DNA of 36,751 nucleotides from Lachnospiraceae bacterium. Its GTDB lineage: Bacteria; Bacillota; Clostridia; Lachnospirales; Lachnospiraceae. Position numbers and translations under genes: made by a program. The DNA lies in assembly GCA_015057665.1 (NCBI GenBank), contig SVDY01000023.1, positions 1 to 36,751 on the forward strand. Reading direction: 5' to 3'. This document shows positions 8,434 through 16,873 of the stretch, piece by piece. The notes beneath the pieces were generated by a model that did no database searches, was not told the origin of the DNA, and saw only the letters and a list, made by a program, of their open reading frames with translations. Position 1 is the first letter of the stretch; each line of letters begins with the position of its first letter.

Positions 8434-8874
8434 ATGTATTCAGAAAAAGTAATGGACCATTTTACAAATCCAAGAAATGTAGGTGAGATTGAAGATGCCA
8501 GCGCAGTAGGTACAGTAGGTAACGCAAAATGCGGCGATATCATGAGAATCTACTTTGACATTGATGAGAATCAGGTGATTCAGGAAGTAAAGTTTAAAAC
8601 ATTCGGCTGCGGCGCAGCTGTAGCAACAAGCTCCATGGCAACAGAACTTGTAAAAGGAAAAACAATCTACGAAGCAATGCAGGTAACAAATAAAGCAGTT
8701 ATGGAAGCTTTAGACGGTCTTCCACCGGTAAAAGTTCACTGTTCCTTACTTGCAGAAGAAGCAATTCACGCTGCACTCTGGGATTACTGCCAGAAAAACG
8801 GCATTACCATCGATGGATTGGAAAAACCAAAGTCTGACATCCATGAAGACGAAGAAGATGAAGAAGAATATTAA
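8434..8874 (+). CDS. iscU: Fe-S cluster scaffold IscU (NifU N-terminal type)
   Basis: This 146-residue scaffold holds the nascent cluster. Ligands C33 with D35 (AKCGD), C59 (FGCGAA) and H102-C103 (VHCSLL) correspond to the classical C37/D39/C63/H105/C106 set of IscU. The C-terminus is an unusual acidic tail (HEDEEDEEEY) after residue 135, of unknown role. AGGAGGG is the ribosome binding site. Its order directly after iscS supports the pairing. No hscA, hscB or fdx gene is present, as expected for Firmicutes minimal isc clusters. Confidence 0.94.
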   Translation: MYSEKVMDHFTNPRNVGEIEDASAVGTVGNAKCGDIMRIYFDIDENQVIQEVKFKTFGCGAAVATSSMATELVKGKTIYEAMQVTNKAVMEALDGLPPVKVHCSLLAEEAIHAALWDYCQKNGITIDGLEKPKSDIHEDEEDEEEY

Positions 8875-8881
8875 TTACCAG

Positions 8882-8953
8882 TGTTAAAAGTCCGGTTTTG
8901 GGGGAATATTACTGCTTGCAGGAAATGATCCCCCGGAATCGGACTTTATAACA
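8882..8953 (+). other. Long imperfect hairpin in the iscU-mnmA gap
   Basis: TGTTA-AAAGTCCG (8882-8894) pairs with CGGACTTTATAACA (8940-8953, one bulged base), GGGGG (8900-8904) pairs with CCCCC (8930-8934), and a small CTGC/GCAG helix caps it at 8912-8921. There is no T-run after it, so I do not call it a terminator. It could be a processing site, an RNA stabiliser or a cis-regulatory element for mnmA. Confidence 0.6.
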
Positions 8954-8973
8954 CGCCTTGAAAGGAGGAAGTA

Positions 8974-9051
8974 GTGGGGCAGGGGCCCCATGGATTCCGA
9001 ATTTCGAGTAGGATTGCGGGAGCTGCATGCAGCGGAGCAATTCGTAATTAA
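8974..9051 (+). CDS. Possible 25-codon leader ORF upstream of mnmA
   Basis: A GTG at 8974 lies 5 bases after a strong AAAGGAGG (8961-8968) and opens a frame of 25 codons ending at TAA 9049-9051 (MGQGPHGFRISS... ...SGAIRN). The product matches nothing I recognise. The frame overlaps the second hairpin of the leader, so translation would melt it. Chance is a real possibility; only the unusually good ribosome binding site supports it. Confidence 0.2.
   Translation: MGQGPHGFRISSRIAGAACSGAIRN
9013..9041 (+). other. Second hairpin of the mnmA leader
   Basis: ATTGC (9013-9017) pairs with GCAAT (9037-9041), with the palindrome GCTGCATGCAGC (9022-9033) inside. It ends 29 bases before the mnmA start codon and is separate from the mnmA ribosome binding site GGAGG. 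Confidence 0.45.
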
Positions 9052-9070
9052 GAATGCTGGAGGAACTTAG

Positions 9071-10156
9071 ATGAAAGAAAAAGTAGTAGTCGGCCTTTCC
9101 GGAGGAGTGGATTCCTCCGTTGCAGCCTGGCTTTTAAAAAAACAGGGATATGATGTAATCGGTGTTACCATGCAGATTTGGCAGGACGAAGAGCCGGAAG
9201 AAGTGGAAGAAAACGGCGGATGCTGTGGTCTATCCGCAGTAGATGATGCCAGAAGGGTAGCCCAGTATCTTGATATCCCTTATTATGTGATGAATTTTAA
9301 AAAGGAGTTTAAAGACTGTGTCATCCGCTATTTTGTGGATGAATACAAGGAGGCCAGAACTCCGAATCCGTGTATTGCGTGTAATCGCTACGTGAAGTGG
9401 GAATCTCTTCTTAAGAGAAGTCTTGATATTGGTGCAGATTATATTGCCACAGGCCATTACGCAAGAGTAATGAAGCTTCCAAATGGTAGATATACACTTA
9501 AGAAATCTGCCACAGATGCTAAGGATCAGACATATGCTCTTTATAATCTGACCCAGCATCAGCTTTCCCATACTCTGATGCCTGTAGGTGAGTATACAAA
9601 AGATGAAATCCGTCAGTTCGCCTTAGATTTGAATCTTCCGGTAGCAAATAAACCGGACAGTCAGGACATCTGTTTTGTTCCGGATGGAGATTATGCGTCC
9701 GTTGTAGAGGCAGAGACAGGAGAAAAAGCAGTACCTGGAAACTTTGTTGACTTAGACGGCAATGTTCTGGGTAGGCACAAGGGAATCATCCATTATACCA
9801 TCGGCCAGAGAAAAGGTCTTGGCATCGCTCTCGGCAAGCCTGTTTTTGTGGTGGATATTAAGAAAGAAGCCAACGAAGTGGTTCTTGGAAGTAACGAAGA
9901 TGTATATGCGCCTGCATTAATTGCCGACAGAGTGAATTTCATGTCTGTCGAGAAGTTAGATGGACCGATGGAAGTGTTTGCCAAAATTCGATACAATCAC
10001 CGCGGTGCTTCGTGTACCATAGAAATGATTGATGAAGATCTTGTGAAAGTCACATTTAAAGAGCCGCAAAGAGCCATTACTCCGGGCCAGGCAGTTGTGT
10101 TCTATGAGGACGATTATGTAGTCGGCGGAGCGACCATTCTTCGGAAGGTTATGTAG
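9071..10156 (+). CDS. mnmA: tRNA 2-thiouridylase MnmA
   Basis: This 361-residue enzyme adenylates U34 of Lys, Glu and Gln tRNAs and inserts sulfur at C2. The ATP pyrophosphatase loop SGGVDSS is at 10-16, the catalytic C104 is in NPCIACNR, and its partner C201 is in [11 protein letters not shown]101 and C104 form a CxxC, the arrangement discussed for cluster-bound MnmA variants. The beta-barrel C-terminus ends [12 protein letters not shown]. Position after iscS and iscU fits the sulfur relay. The start is ATG 9071 after CTGGAGGAAC. The last 13 codons are part of a 35-bp tandem duplication, so the present stop codon lies at the junction with the second copy. Confidence 0.95.
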   Translation: MKEKVVVGLSGGVDSSVAAWLLKKQGYDVIGVTMQIWQDEEPEEVEENGGCCGLSAVDDARRVAQYLDIPYYVMNFKKEFKDCVIRYFVDEYKEARTPNPCIACNRYVKWESLLKRSLDIGADYIATGHYARVMKLPNGRYTLKKSATDAKDQTYALYNLTQHQLSHTLMPVGEYTKDEIRQFALDLNLPVANKPDSQDICFVPDGDYASVVEAETGEKAVPGNFVDLDGNVLGRHKGIIHYTIGQRKGLGIALGKPVFVVDIKKEANEVVLGSNEDVYAPALIADRVNFMSVEKLDGPMEVFAKIRYNHRGASCTIEMIDEDLVKVTFKEPQRAITPGQAVVFYEDDYVVGGATILRKVM

Positions 10157-10183
10157 TCGGCGGAGCGACCATTCTTCGAAAGG
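10114..10183 (+). repeat. 35-bp tandem duplication across the mnmA stop
   Basis: Unit 10114-10148 is repeated at 10149-10183 with one difference (cgg to cga). The unit length is not a multiple of three. The second copy lies in another frame, and TAG at the start of copy 2 ends MnmA. Reading copy 2 in the original frame would extend the protein by about 27 codons, so the duplication set the current C-terminus. Confidence 0.9.
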
Positions 10184-10315
10184 TTATGGAATTAGGACGA
10201 GGTATTCTGGAATCAAAGTATCGGTACAAACAAAATAATCGTTTCAGAAAACCCGAAGCTCATGGCTAGAGCAGGGAAAAAATTGAGTCAAAATCTACTG
10301 ACAACAAAATAGAAG

Positions 10316-10365
10316 GCTGGTACCAGAGTTATCGACGAAAGCTCGGGTACCAGCATTTTGTTTTT
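10316..10365. terminator. Intrinsic terminator after mnmA
   Basis: GCTGGTACC (10316-10324) pairs with GGTACCAGC (10346-10354), with an inner AGAG/CTCG region, and ATTTTGTTTTT follows. On the minus strand the stem is also followed by a T-rich run, so it may also stop transcripts from the PHP gene. Confidence 0.85.
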
Positions 10366-10413
10366 CCGACTGTATATAATTTTAGCATTATGTAAAACAT
10401 AAAAAGCATAAAT

Positions 10414-10490
10414 TCGGGTACTGAAGCAGTAAAATCTTGTCAATACCAAACCCGCGGGTGTCAGTGGATTAAAATTTCGCCAGTACCCGA
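10414..10490. repeat. Inverted repeat with a central palindrome, mnmA-PHP gap
   Basis: TCGGGTACTG (10414-10423) is exactly inverted as CAGTACCCGA (10481-10490) around a 57-base interior that holds the palindrome ACCCGCGGGT (10450-10459). The CGGGTAC core also occurs in the neighbouring terminator. The rest of the 356-base gap (10157-10512) has no gene that I can support. Confidence 0.6.
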
Positions 10491-10512
10491 GCCTGAGTCA
10501 GCCCGCAGGTCC

Positions 10513-11331
10513 CTAGATCTTCACCATCTCCGGCTTTCTTCTGCGGTACACTGCATAATAGCGAAAGCCTGCTTCCTTCAGGATTTCTTCCGCCTTCTTA
10601 AAATCCCAGGCAATATGTTCTATCTTATGGCCGTCAGCGCCGATGGTCACAAGTTCACCGCCAAGTTCACGGTAATGTTTGAGAATCTCTATATGAGGAT
10701 TTGCCTGCAGCATGCCGTATTTCAGACCGGCTGTGTTAAGTTCCAGGGCAATCCCTTTCTCAATCAATGTCCGTAAAAAAACATCGTTCATATCTGTATA
10801 ATCGGAAGGTTTGTAATAGAAGTCTTTGTTTGGTGCATAACGCACAGCATAATCATAGTGTCCGAAAGAATCCATCAGATCAAACACTTCCAGATTTTTC
10901 ATGTTTTCCTCAAAATAACGTTTAAATCCATCCTGTTCTTTGGCAAAGCTTCCATAGTATTCCGGGAGGTAGGGATCTACCTTGTCCACCAGATGGGTAG
11001 AACCGATTACAAAATCAAATTCCCTGCCGTAAGTGTTAAGATAGTCTCTCAATTTAGCTCCTGTATCCGGCATGAGACCCAGCTCCACGCCGATTCGTAA
11101 ATCGATTTGATGACCATATTTTTCTTTCAAACGATGGAATTCTTCTAGATAAGTAGGTGTGTCCAACTGAAAGTCAAGATGGTCAAAAAGATGTGGAAAA
11201 TCTATATCGTGGTGATCTGTGATACAGATAGAAGTAAGTCCCTTTTCTATGGAGGCCTGAATCATCTGTTCCATGGGTGTATCGGAATCACTGGAAAATG
11301 CAGTGTGCATGTGAGAATCTGTCAAAATCAT
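10513..11331 (-). CDS. PHP-domain phosphatase, histidinol-phosphatase family
   Basis: A 272-residue single-domain PHP enzyme. Metal ligands are H7 and H9 (DSHMHT), the TDHHDID loop near residue 38, the GSTHLVDK histidine, and DGH in GADGHKIEHI near the C-terminus. These fit the HisK/HisJ group, which dephosphorylates L-histidinol phosphate. No other his gene is nearby, and PHP proteins of this size also act on other phosphoesters, so the substrate is uncertain. AAGGAGC is the ribosome binding site and ATG 11331 the start. It is transcribed alone and divergently from the phosphate symporter. Confidence 0.85.
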   Translation of the reverse strand: MILTDSHMHTAFSSDSDTPMEQMIQASIEKGLTSICITDHHDIDFPHLFDHLDFQLDTPTYLEEFHRLKEKYGHQIDLRIGVELGLMPDTGAKLRDYLNTYGREFDFVIGSTHLVDKVDPYLPEYYGSFAKEQDGFKRYFEENMKNLEVFDLMDSFGHYDYAVRYAPNKDFYYKPSDYTDMNDVFLRTLIEKGIALELNTAGLKYGMLQANPHIEILKHYRELGGELVTIGADGHKIEHIAWDFKKAEEILKEAGFRYYAVYRRRKPEMVKI

Positions 11332-11406
11332 AGGAATGCTCCTTTCTGTTTTGGGGAAGCCTTGTATTAGAATAGAACAACCCCGGTTATCAGCAATATT
11401 TAATTT

Positions 11407-11437
11407 ATTATAGCATGAAATGACGTAAGATTGTAAA
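11407..11437 (-). promoter_or_regulatory. Candidate promoter of the PHP gene
   Basis: On the minus strand TTTACA (11437-11432) and a perfect TATAAT (11412-11407) are 19 bases apart. The spacer is longer than ideal. Confidence 0.45.
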
Positions 11438-11474
11438 GATTAGGTAAAGAGTATGTAAAATGAGACAAGAATTC

Positions 11475-11503
11475 TTGTAAACAAAATTTTTTTGTGTTAT
11501 GAT
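11475..11503 (+). promoter_or_regulatory. Promoter of the Na/phosphate symporter gene
   Basis: TTGTAA at 11475-11480 and TATGAT at 11498-11503 are 17 bases apart, 65 bases before the start codon. Confidence 0.65.
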
Positions 11504-11567
11504 AAACCTGTTTTTCTCTGAAAATTAAAACAAAATTTAAAAAGTGATGATGGAGGAAATTGAAATC

Positions 11568-13220
11568 ATGGAACATATGACGAATCTTTTTTCCTTTGTG
11601 GGCGGCCTGGGCATGTTCCTGTTCGGCATGAACATTATGGCAGATGGTCTTCAGCAGTCCGCAGGAGGAAAGATGAAACAGCTTCTCGGGTATTTGACAA
11701 ATAATCGTGTTCTTGGTGTTTTAGTTGGTGCTCTTGTAACAGCGATTATTCAGAGTTCATCTGCCACCACTGTTATGGTAGTCGGTTTTGTCAATGCCGG
11801 TATCCTTAATCTGATTCAGGCTGTTGGTGTTATTATGGGGGCCAATATTGGTACGACCATTACTGCATGGCTTGTATCCGCCAGTGAATGGGGAGCATTT
11901 TTTAAGCCTGAAACATTTGCACCTTTGTTATTAGGAATCGGTGCCTTTATTCTTTTATTTTCAAAAAACAAGAAATCATTAACGGCAGCCAATGTTTTAA
12001 TCGGTTTTGGACTTTTGTTCATAGGACTTAGCGGAATGTCTTCTGCAATTAAGGTGTATCGAGACAGTCCGATCTTTACCGAGGCATTTGCAACCCTTGG
12101 CGGTAATCCGATTCTTGGTATTCTTACTGGTGCTGTTGTAACAGCGATTATCCAGAGTTCATCTGCATCTGTCGGTATTTTGCAGACACTTGCTCTTAAC
12201 GGAATTGTTTCCTGGCCGGCAGCAATCTACATTACATTAGGCCAGAATATTGGTACATGTGTGACTGCGCTTTTGTCCAGTCTGGGTGCGAACCGTACAG
12301 CGAAACGTGCTGCGGTCATTCATTTTACGTTTAATATGTTTGGTGCAATATTATTTGGTATTCTTGCCACAATCGGGTTCCATACTTTCTTATCCGGTAT
12401 GCTGACAGCATCTGTAACAAGTACAGGAATTTCTATTTTCCATACAATATTTAATGTGACAAATACCCTGCTGTTATTCCCATTTGCGGGTGCTCTTGTA
12501 AAACTTTCTGAATTAATCATCAGAGGAGAAGACGAAGAACTAGATGAAGAAGAAGTAATCCTTCATCATCTGGATGAACGTATCTTAGAGACACCTTCCT
12601 TTGCCGTGGAAAATGCAGTGAAAGAAGTAGTTAGAATGGGAAGAATCGCTTCTGAAAACCTGAAACATGCCATGGATGGCCTGATTATTGAGAATCCAAA
12701 TGAATCAATTATTGAGGAGATTATAAAAAAAGAAGCATTTATCAACCGTATTGAAAAACGTCTGACAGAATACCTTATAAAGATCAGCAATCTTTCTTTA
12801 ACAGAAGCCCAGATCAGAACAGTGAATAATCTTTTTTATACCGTAAGTGATATTGAACGTGTAGGGGATCACGCGGAAAACCTTGCGGAGTTTATTCAGT
12901 ATAGAATTGATCATAAGATTTCTTTCTCTGAAAGTGCACGAAACGAATTTCTGATTATGTGTGAGACGGTAGAGAAATGTTATAATGACGCTATTGCAGC
13001 AAGAGAGACGGAAGAACTGGCTTATATCCGCAATGTTGTCAAATTGGAAGATGAAGTGGATACCATGGAAGAAGAATTAAGAGAAAAACACATTGAACGA
13101 CTTTCTTCAGGCAAATGTATGGCTGAAGTGGGTGTGGTATTCCTTGATGCAATCAGCAACCTGGAACGAGTAGCGGATCATGCGGTAAACATTGCCGGCT
13201 ATGTAAAAGACGAATTATAA
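11568..13220 (+). CDS. Na+/phosphate cotransporter, NptA/PNaS family with PhoU-like tail
   Basis: A 550-residue protein. The first 320 residues are membrane spanning and hold the family's inverted pair of signature repeats, ALVTAIIQSSSATTVM and AVVTAIIQSSSASVGIL, each with the QSSSA turn. The acidic stretch RGEDEELDEEE marks the membrane exit. The remaining 200 residues are helical and resemble two PhoU-type bundles (VSDIERVGDHAEN and ISNLERVADHAVN). It should import phosphate with sodium. I chose ATG 11568 (MEHMTNLF), preceded by GGAGG at 11552; an upstream ATG at 11544 includes that site. A terminator follows. Confidence 0.9.
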   Translation: MEHMTNLFSFVGGLGMFLFGMNIMADGLQQSAGGKMKQLLGYLTNNRVLGVLVGALVTAIIQSSSATTVMVVGFVNAGILNLIQAVGVIMGANIGTTITAWLVSASEWGAFFKPETFAPLLLGIGAFILLFSKNKKSLTAANVLIGFGLLFIGLSGMSSAIKVYRDSPIFTEAFATLGGNPILGILTGAVVTAIIQSSSASVGILQTLALNGIVSWPAAIYITLGQNIGTCVTALLSSLGANRTAKRAAVIHFTFNMFGAILFGILATIGFHTFLSGMLTASVTSTGISIFHTIFNVTNTLLLFPFAGALVKLSELIIRGEDEELDEEEVILHHLDERILETPSFAVENAVKEVVRMGRIASENLKHAMDGLIIENPNESIIEEIIKKEAFINRIEKRLTEYLIKISNLSLTEAQIRTVNNLFYTVSDIERVGDHAENLAEFIQYRIDHKISFSESARNEFLIMCETVEKCYNDAIAARETEELAYIRNVVKLEDEVDTMEEELREKHIERLSSGKCMAEVGVVFLDAISNLERVADHAVNIAGYVKDEL

Positions 13221-13246
13221 TAGGGTACTAATAGGATATGATAGAA

Positions 13247-13283
13247 AGAAAGACCGTTTTTAGAAGCGGTCTTTCTCGTTTTA
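13247..13283 (+). terminator. Intrinsic terminator after the symporter gene
   Basis: AGAAAGACCG (13247-13256) pairs with CGGTCTTTCT (13267-13276), followed by CGTTTTA. Confidence 0.85.
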
Positions 13284-13347
13284 CGCATTATTTTGAGATG
13301 GTTAGGATAGAATTTGGATTTTCGTTAAAAAAACTTGCAAATAGGAC

Positions 13348-13376
13348 TTGAATTTTTCTGTTAAATTATGTACAAT
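13348..13376 (+). promoter_or_regulatory. Promoter of gap
   Basis: TTGAAT at 13348-13353, a 17-base spacer, and TACAAT at 13371-13376. The predicted leader is about 100 bases long. Confidence 0.75.
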
Positions 13377-13424
13377 AATCACTGTCAGCGCGTATGGCTC
13401 TGACTATGCACTTTTATGGTAGTG

Positions 13425-13443
13425 ATAACCGATAATCGGTTAT
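13425..13443. promoter_or_regulatory. Perfect 19-base palindrome in the gap leader
   Basis: ATAACCGAT-A-ATCGGTTAT lies 40 bases before the start codon. A second hairpin, GTCAG (13384-13388) with CTGAC (13400-13404), lies just upstream. The palindrome could be an operator of a sugar-phosphate regulator or a 5' mRNA stabiliser. It does not match the Rex or CcpA consensus as I know them. Confidence 0.55.
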
Positions 13444-13483
13444 TCGAACTATATATTTTTTTAAAACTTAGGAGGAATAAAAA

Positions 13484-14497
13484 ATGGCAGTAAAAGTAGC
13501 AATTAACGGTTTTGGCCGTATTGGACGTCTTGCATTCAGACAGATGTTCGGAGCAGAAGGTTATGAAGTAGTTGCAATCAACGACTTAACAAACCCTAAA
13601 ATGTTAGCTCACTTATTAAAATATGATTCCGCACAGGGAAGATACGCTTTAGCAGACAAAGTTGTTGCTGGCGAAGATTCCATCACAGTTGACGGAAAAG
13701 AAATCAAAATCTACGCTCAGAGAAACCCAGAAGATCTTCCATGGGGCGAACTTGATGTAGACGTAGTACTTGAATGTACAGGTTTCTTCACATCCAAAGC
13801 AAAATCCGAAGCTCACTTAAGAGCAGGCGCTAAGAAAGTAGTTATCTCCGCTCCAGCTGGTAACGACCTTCCTACAATCGTTTACAATGTAAACCATGAA
13901 ACATTAACAGCAGAAGATACAATCATCTCCGCTGCTTCTTGTACAACAAACTGTTTAGCTCCTATGGCTAAAGCACTTAACGATTTCGCACCTATCCAGA
14001 GCGGTATCATGACAACAGTTCATGCTTACACAGGTGACCAGATGACTCTTGATGGACCACATCCAAAGGGAGACTTAAGAAGAGCTCGTGCAGCAGCTTG
14101 CTCTATCGTTCCTAACTCTACAGGTGCAGCTAAAGCTATCGGCTTAGTTATCCCAGAACTTAACGGCAAATTAATCGGTTCCGCTCAGCGTGTTCCTACA
14201 CCTACAGGTTCTACAACAATCCTCGTTGCTGTAGTTGAAGGCGATGTAACAAAAGAAGGCATCAACGAAGCTATGAAAGCTGCTTCTAACGAATCCTTCG
14301 GTTACACAGAAGAACAGTTAGTATCTTCCGATATCATCGGTATCACAAACGGTTCCTTATTCGATGCTACTCAGACAATGGTAACAAACATGGGTAACGG
14401 AATGAGCCAGGTACAGGTTGTATCTTGGTACGACAACGAAAACTCTTACACATCCCAGATGGTAAGAACAATCAAATACTTCGCTGAATTAGCTTAA
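13484..14497 (+). CDS. gap: Glyceraldehyde-3-phosphate dehydrogenase
   Basis: At 337 residues this is a full-length phosphorylating GAPDH. The Rossmann motif INGFGRIGR is at 8-16, the aspartate of AIND (34) favours NAD, and the catalytic cysteine is C153 in [12 protein letters not shown] with its partner histidine in TVHAYTGDQ. It opens the lower-glycolysis block with its own promoter and AGGAGGAA ribosome binding site. Codon use is strongly biased, with few rare codons, as expected of a highly expressed gene. A strong terminator separates it from pgk, so it is at least partly transcribed alone. Confidence 0.97.
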   Translation: MAVKVAINGFGRIGRLAFRQMFGAEGYEVVAINDLTNPKMLAHLLKYDSAQGRYALADKVVAGEDSITVDGKEIKIYAQRNPEDLPWGELDVDVVLECTGFFTSKAKSEAHLRAGAKKVVISAPAGNDLPTIVYNVNHETLTAEDTIISAASCTTNCLAPMAKALNDFAPIQSGIMTTVHAYTGDQMTLDGPHPKGDLRRARAAACSIVPNSTGAAKAIGLVIPELNGKLIGSAQRVPTPTGSTTILVAVVEGDVTKEGINEAMKAASNESFGYTEEQLVSSDIIGITNGSLFDATQTMVTNMGNGMSQVQVVSWYDNENSYTSQMVRTIKYFAELA

Positions 14498-14544
14498 TTT
14501 TAATTCGATAAGTATTTGTTCTAATTTCTATTAGATCCTAAGCG

Positions 14545-14582
14545 GGGTCCGGTCTTTCGTGGACCGGACCCTTAATTTTTTT
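14545..14582 (+). terminator. Intrinsic terminator after gap
   Basis: GGGTCCGGTC (14545-14554) pairs with GACCGGACCC (14562-14571), and TTAATTTTTTTG follows. Confidence 0.9.
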
Positions 14583-14669
14583 GAATAAAGATGCAGAAAC
14601 AGGCTGCCCGTAATATAGCAGGTTATGCCATGTCTGTATTTTAGAATATATTGAAAGGAGCATACTAAC

Positions 14670-15881
14670 ATGTCCATGCTTAACAAAAAATCCGTAGATG
14701 ACATCAACGTAAAAGGCTTACGTGTTTTAGTACGTTGTGATTTCAACGTACCTTTAAAAGAAGGCAAGATCACAGACGAAAACCGTCTTGTAGCTGCCCT
14801 TCCTACAATTAAAAAATTAATCGCAGATGGCGGCAAAGTAATTCTTTGTTCCCACCTTGGTAAACCTAAGGGAGAAGCAAAACCTGAATTATCTTTAGCT
14901 CCAGTTGCAGTTCGTCTTTCCGAATTATTAGGACAGGAAGTAAAATTCGCAGCTGATGCTTGTGTTGTTGGCGAAAACGCTAAAGCAGCAGTAGCAGCTA
15001 TGAACGATGGCGATGTTGTTCTTCTTGAAAACACACGTTACAGAAAAGAAGAAACAAAGAATGGCGAAGAATTCAGCAAAGAACTCGCTTCCCTTTGTGA
15101 CGTATTTGTAAACGACGCTTTCGGTACAGCACATAGAGCACACTGCTCTAACGTAGGTGTTACACAGTACATCGAAACAGCAGCTGTTGGATACTTAATG
15201 CAGAAAGAAATCGACTTCCTTGGAAACGCAGTAGAAACTCCAGTACGTCCTTTCGTAGCAATCCTTGGCGGTGCTAAAGTAGCTGACAAATTAAACGTTA
15301 TTTCTAACCTCCTTGAAAAATGTGATACATTAATCATCGGTGGCGGTATGGCGTTCACATTCTTAAAAGCTCAGGGCAAAGAAATCGGTAAATCTTTAGT
15401 GGACGAAACAAAACTTGACTACTGTAAAGAAATGATCGCGAAAGCAGAAGCTCTTGGCAAAACATTATTACTTCCTGTAGATGCAGCAGTAGCAGCAAGC
15501 TTCCCAAGCCCAATCGATGCTGAAATCCCAGTAGAATATGTAGCTGCAGATGCAATCCCAGCTGACATGATGGGTCTTGATATCGGACCTAAATCCGCTG
15601 AAATGTTCGCAGAAGCTGCTAAAACAGCTAAGACAGTTGTATGGAACGGACCTATGGGCGTATTCGAAAACCCAGTTCTTGCAAAAGGTACAATCGCTGT
15701 AGCAAAAGCTTTAGCAGAAACAGAAGCTACAACAATCATCGGTGGTGGAGACTCCGCAGCAGCTGTTAACCAGTTAGGTTTCGGCGCTCAGATGAGCCAC
15801 ATTTCCACAGGTGGTGGAGCTTCTCTTGAATTCTTAGAAGGAAAAGAACTCCCAGGTGTAGCAGCAGCTAACAATAAATAG
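14670..15881 (+). CDS. pgk: Phosphoglycerate kinase
   Basis: This 403-residue two-domain enzyme transfers the acyl phosphate of 1,3-bisphosphoglycerate to ADP. The substrate motif [13 protein letters not shown] is near residue 24, [13 protein letters not shown] in the hinge region, and the nucleotide site [13 protein letters not shown] near the C-terminus. AAAGGAGC is the ribosome binding site. I did not find a clear promoter of its own in 14583-14669; leakage past the gap terminator or an unrecognised promoter is needed. Codon bias matches that of gap. Confidence 0.97.
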   Translation: MSMLNKKSVDDINVKGLRVLVRCDFNVPLKEGKITDENRLVAALPTIKKLIADGGKVILCSHLGKPKGEAKPELSLAPVAVRLSELLGQEVKFAADACVVGENAKAAVAAMNDGDVVLLENTRYRKEETKNGEEFSKELASLCDVFVNDAFGTAHRAHCSNVGVTQYIETAAVGYLMQKEIDFLGNAVETPVRPFVAILGGAKVADKLNVISNLLEKCDTLIIGGGMAFTFLKAQGKEIGKSLVDETKLDYCKEMIAKAEALGKTLLLPVDAAVAASFPSPIDAEIPVEYVAADAIPADMMGLDIGPKSAEMFAEAAKTAKTVVWNGPMGVFENPVLAKGTIAVAKALAETEATTIIGGGDSAAAVNQLGFGAQMSHISTGGGASLEFLEGKELPGVAAANNK

Positions 15882-15888
15882 GCTGTGA

Positions 15889-15996
15889 GTACTTAGCGAA
15901 GACAAGCGTAAGCGAAGTCTGAGGTTAGTACGAACGTCCATCCCGAACCTTAATGAGTCCAAGCTGAAAGCGAAGGACGAATTTAGTTGAGGGATG
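15889..15996 (+). other. Structured intergenic element between pgk and tpiA
   Basis: Two adjacent stems are visible. The first joins GTACT (15889-15893) with AGTAC (15927-15931) and AGAC (15900-15903) with GTCT (15917-15920). The second joins CATCCC (15939-15944) with GGGATG (15991-15996) and GTCC (15957-15960) with GGAC (15975-15978), with imperfect pairing between. Both loops contain AGCGAA. No T-run follows, so it is not a terminator. It has the look of a small repeated palindromic element or a processed RNA structure. Confidence 0.5.
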
Positions 15997-16044
15997 ATAC
16001 CTTATGAACAAGTATAATATGATATAAAAGAAAGAGGTATTACC

Positions 16045-16797
16045 ATGTCCAGAAGAAAAATTATCGCAGGTAACTGGAAGATGAACATGACTCCATCCCA
16101 GGCAGTTGCATTAGTAAACGAATTAAAACCATTAGTAGCAAACGAAGACGTTGATGTAGTATTCTGCGTACCAGCAATCGACATCATCCCAGCTATGGAA
16201 GCTGCAAAAGGTTCCAACATCAACATCGGTGCTGAAAACATGTACTATGAAGAAAAAGGTGCTTTCACAGGTGAAATCGCTCCTAACATGCTTACAGATG
16301 TTGGCGTTAAATACGTTGTTCTCGGACATTCTGAAAGAAGAGAATACTTCGCAGAAACAGACGAAACAGTTAACAAAAAAGTATTAAAAGCTTTCGAACA
16401 TGGAATCACACCTATCGTTTGCTGTGGTGAAACACTCAAACAGAGAGAACAGGGCGTTACAATCGATTTCATCCGTCAGCAGATCAAAATCGCTTTCAAC
16501 AATGTAACAGCTGAACAGGCTGCTACAGCAGTTATCGCTTATGAACCAATCTGGGCTATCGGAACAGGTGTAGTAGCTACTACAGAACAGGCTCAGGAAG
16601 TTTGTGCAGCTATCCGTGTACTTATCGGCGAAATCTATGATGAAGCTACAGCAGCAGCTATCCGTATCCAGTACGGCGGATCTGTATCTGCATCCAGCGC
16701 TCCAGAATTATTCGCTCAGCCAGATATCGATGGCGGTCTTGTAGGCGGCGCTTCCTTAAAACCAGACTTTGGTAAAATTGTTAACTACAACAAATAG
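16045..16797 (+). CDS. tpiA: Triosephosphate isomerase
   Basis: This 250-residue TIM barrel interconverts dihydroxyacetone phosphate and glyceraldehyde 3-phosphate. Catalytic residues are K12 (GNWKMN), H95 (VLGHSERRE) and E167 ([11 protein letters not shown]), and the phosphate loop is YGGSV. GAGGTATTACC precedes the ATG. A TATAAT at 16013-16018 could be a -10 box for a local promoter, but the best -35 is 20 bases away. It follows pgk and precedes gpmI in the usual glycolytic order. Confidence 0.97.
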   Translation: MSRRKIIAGNWKMNMTPSQAVALVNELKPLVANEDVDVVFCVPAIDIIPAMEAAKGSNINIGAENMYYEEKGAFTGEIAPNMLTDVGVKYVVLGHSERREYFAETDETVNKKVLKAFEHGITPIVCCGETLKQREQGVTIDFIRQQIKIAFNNVTAEQAATAVIAYEPIWAIGTGVVATTEQAQEVCAAIRVLIGEIYDEATAAAIRIQYGGSVSASSAPELFAQPDIDGGLVGGASLKPDFGKIVNYNK

Positions 16798-16816
16798 TCA
16801 TTTATTCTATTGACAC

Positions 16817-16859
16817 AAAAGGCTGCTGCACAACCGCAGCAGCCTTTTATCTCATTTTT
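16817..16859 (+). terminator. Terminator or attenuating hairpin between tpiA and gpmI
   Basis: AAAAGGCTGCTGC (16817-16829) pairs with GCAGCAGCCTTTT (16836-16848), with ATCTCATTTTT after. It ends 14 bases before the gpmI start, so gpmI must rely on read-through or be translated from a transcript whose leader includes this stem. Confidence 0.8.
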
Positions 16860-16873
16860 GAAAGGATTATACA

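Noticed and set aside
14531..15739. Several minus-strand frames of 100-167 codons over pgk
   Set aside because: The biased codon use of the highly expressed plus-strand gene keeps the opposite strand open. The plus-strand product is a textbook PGK.
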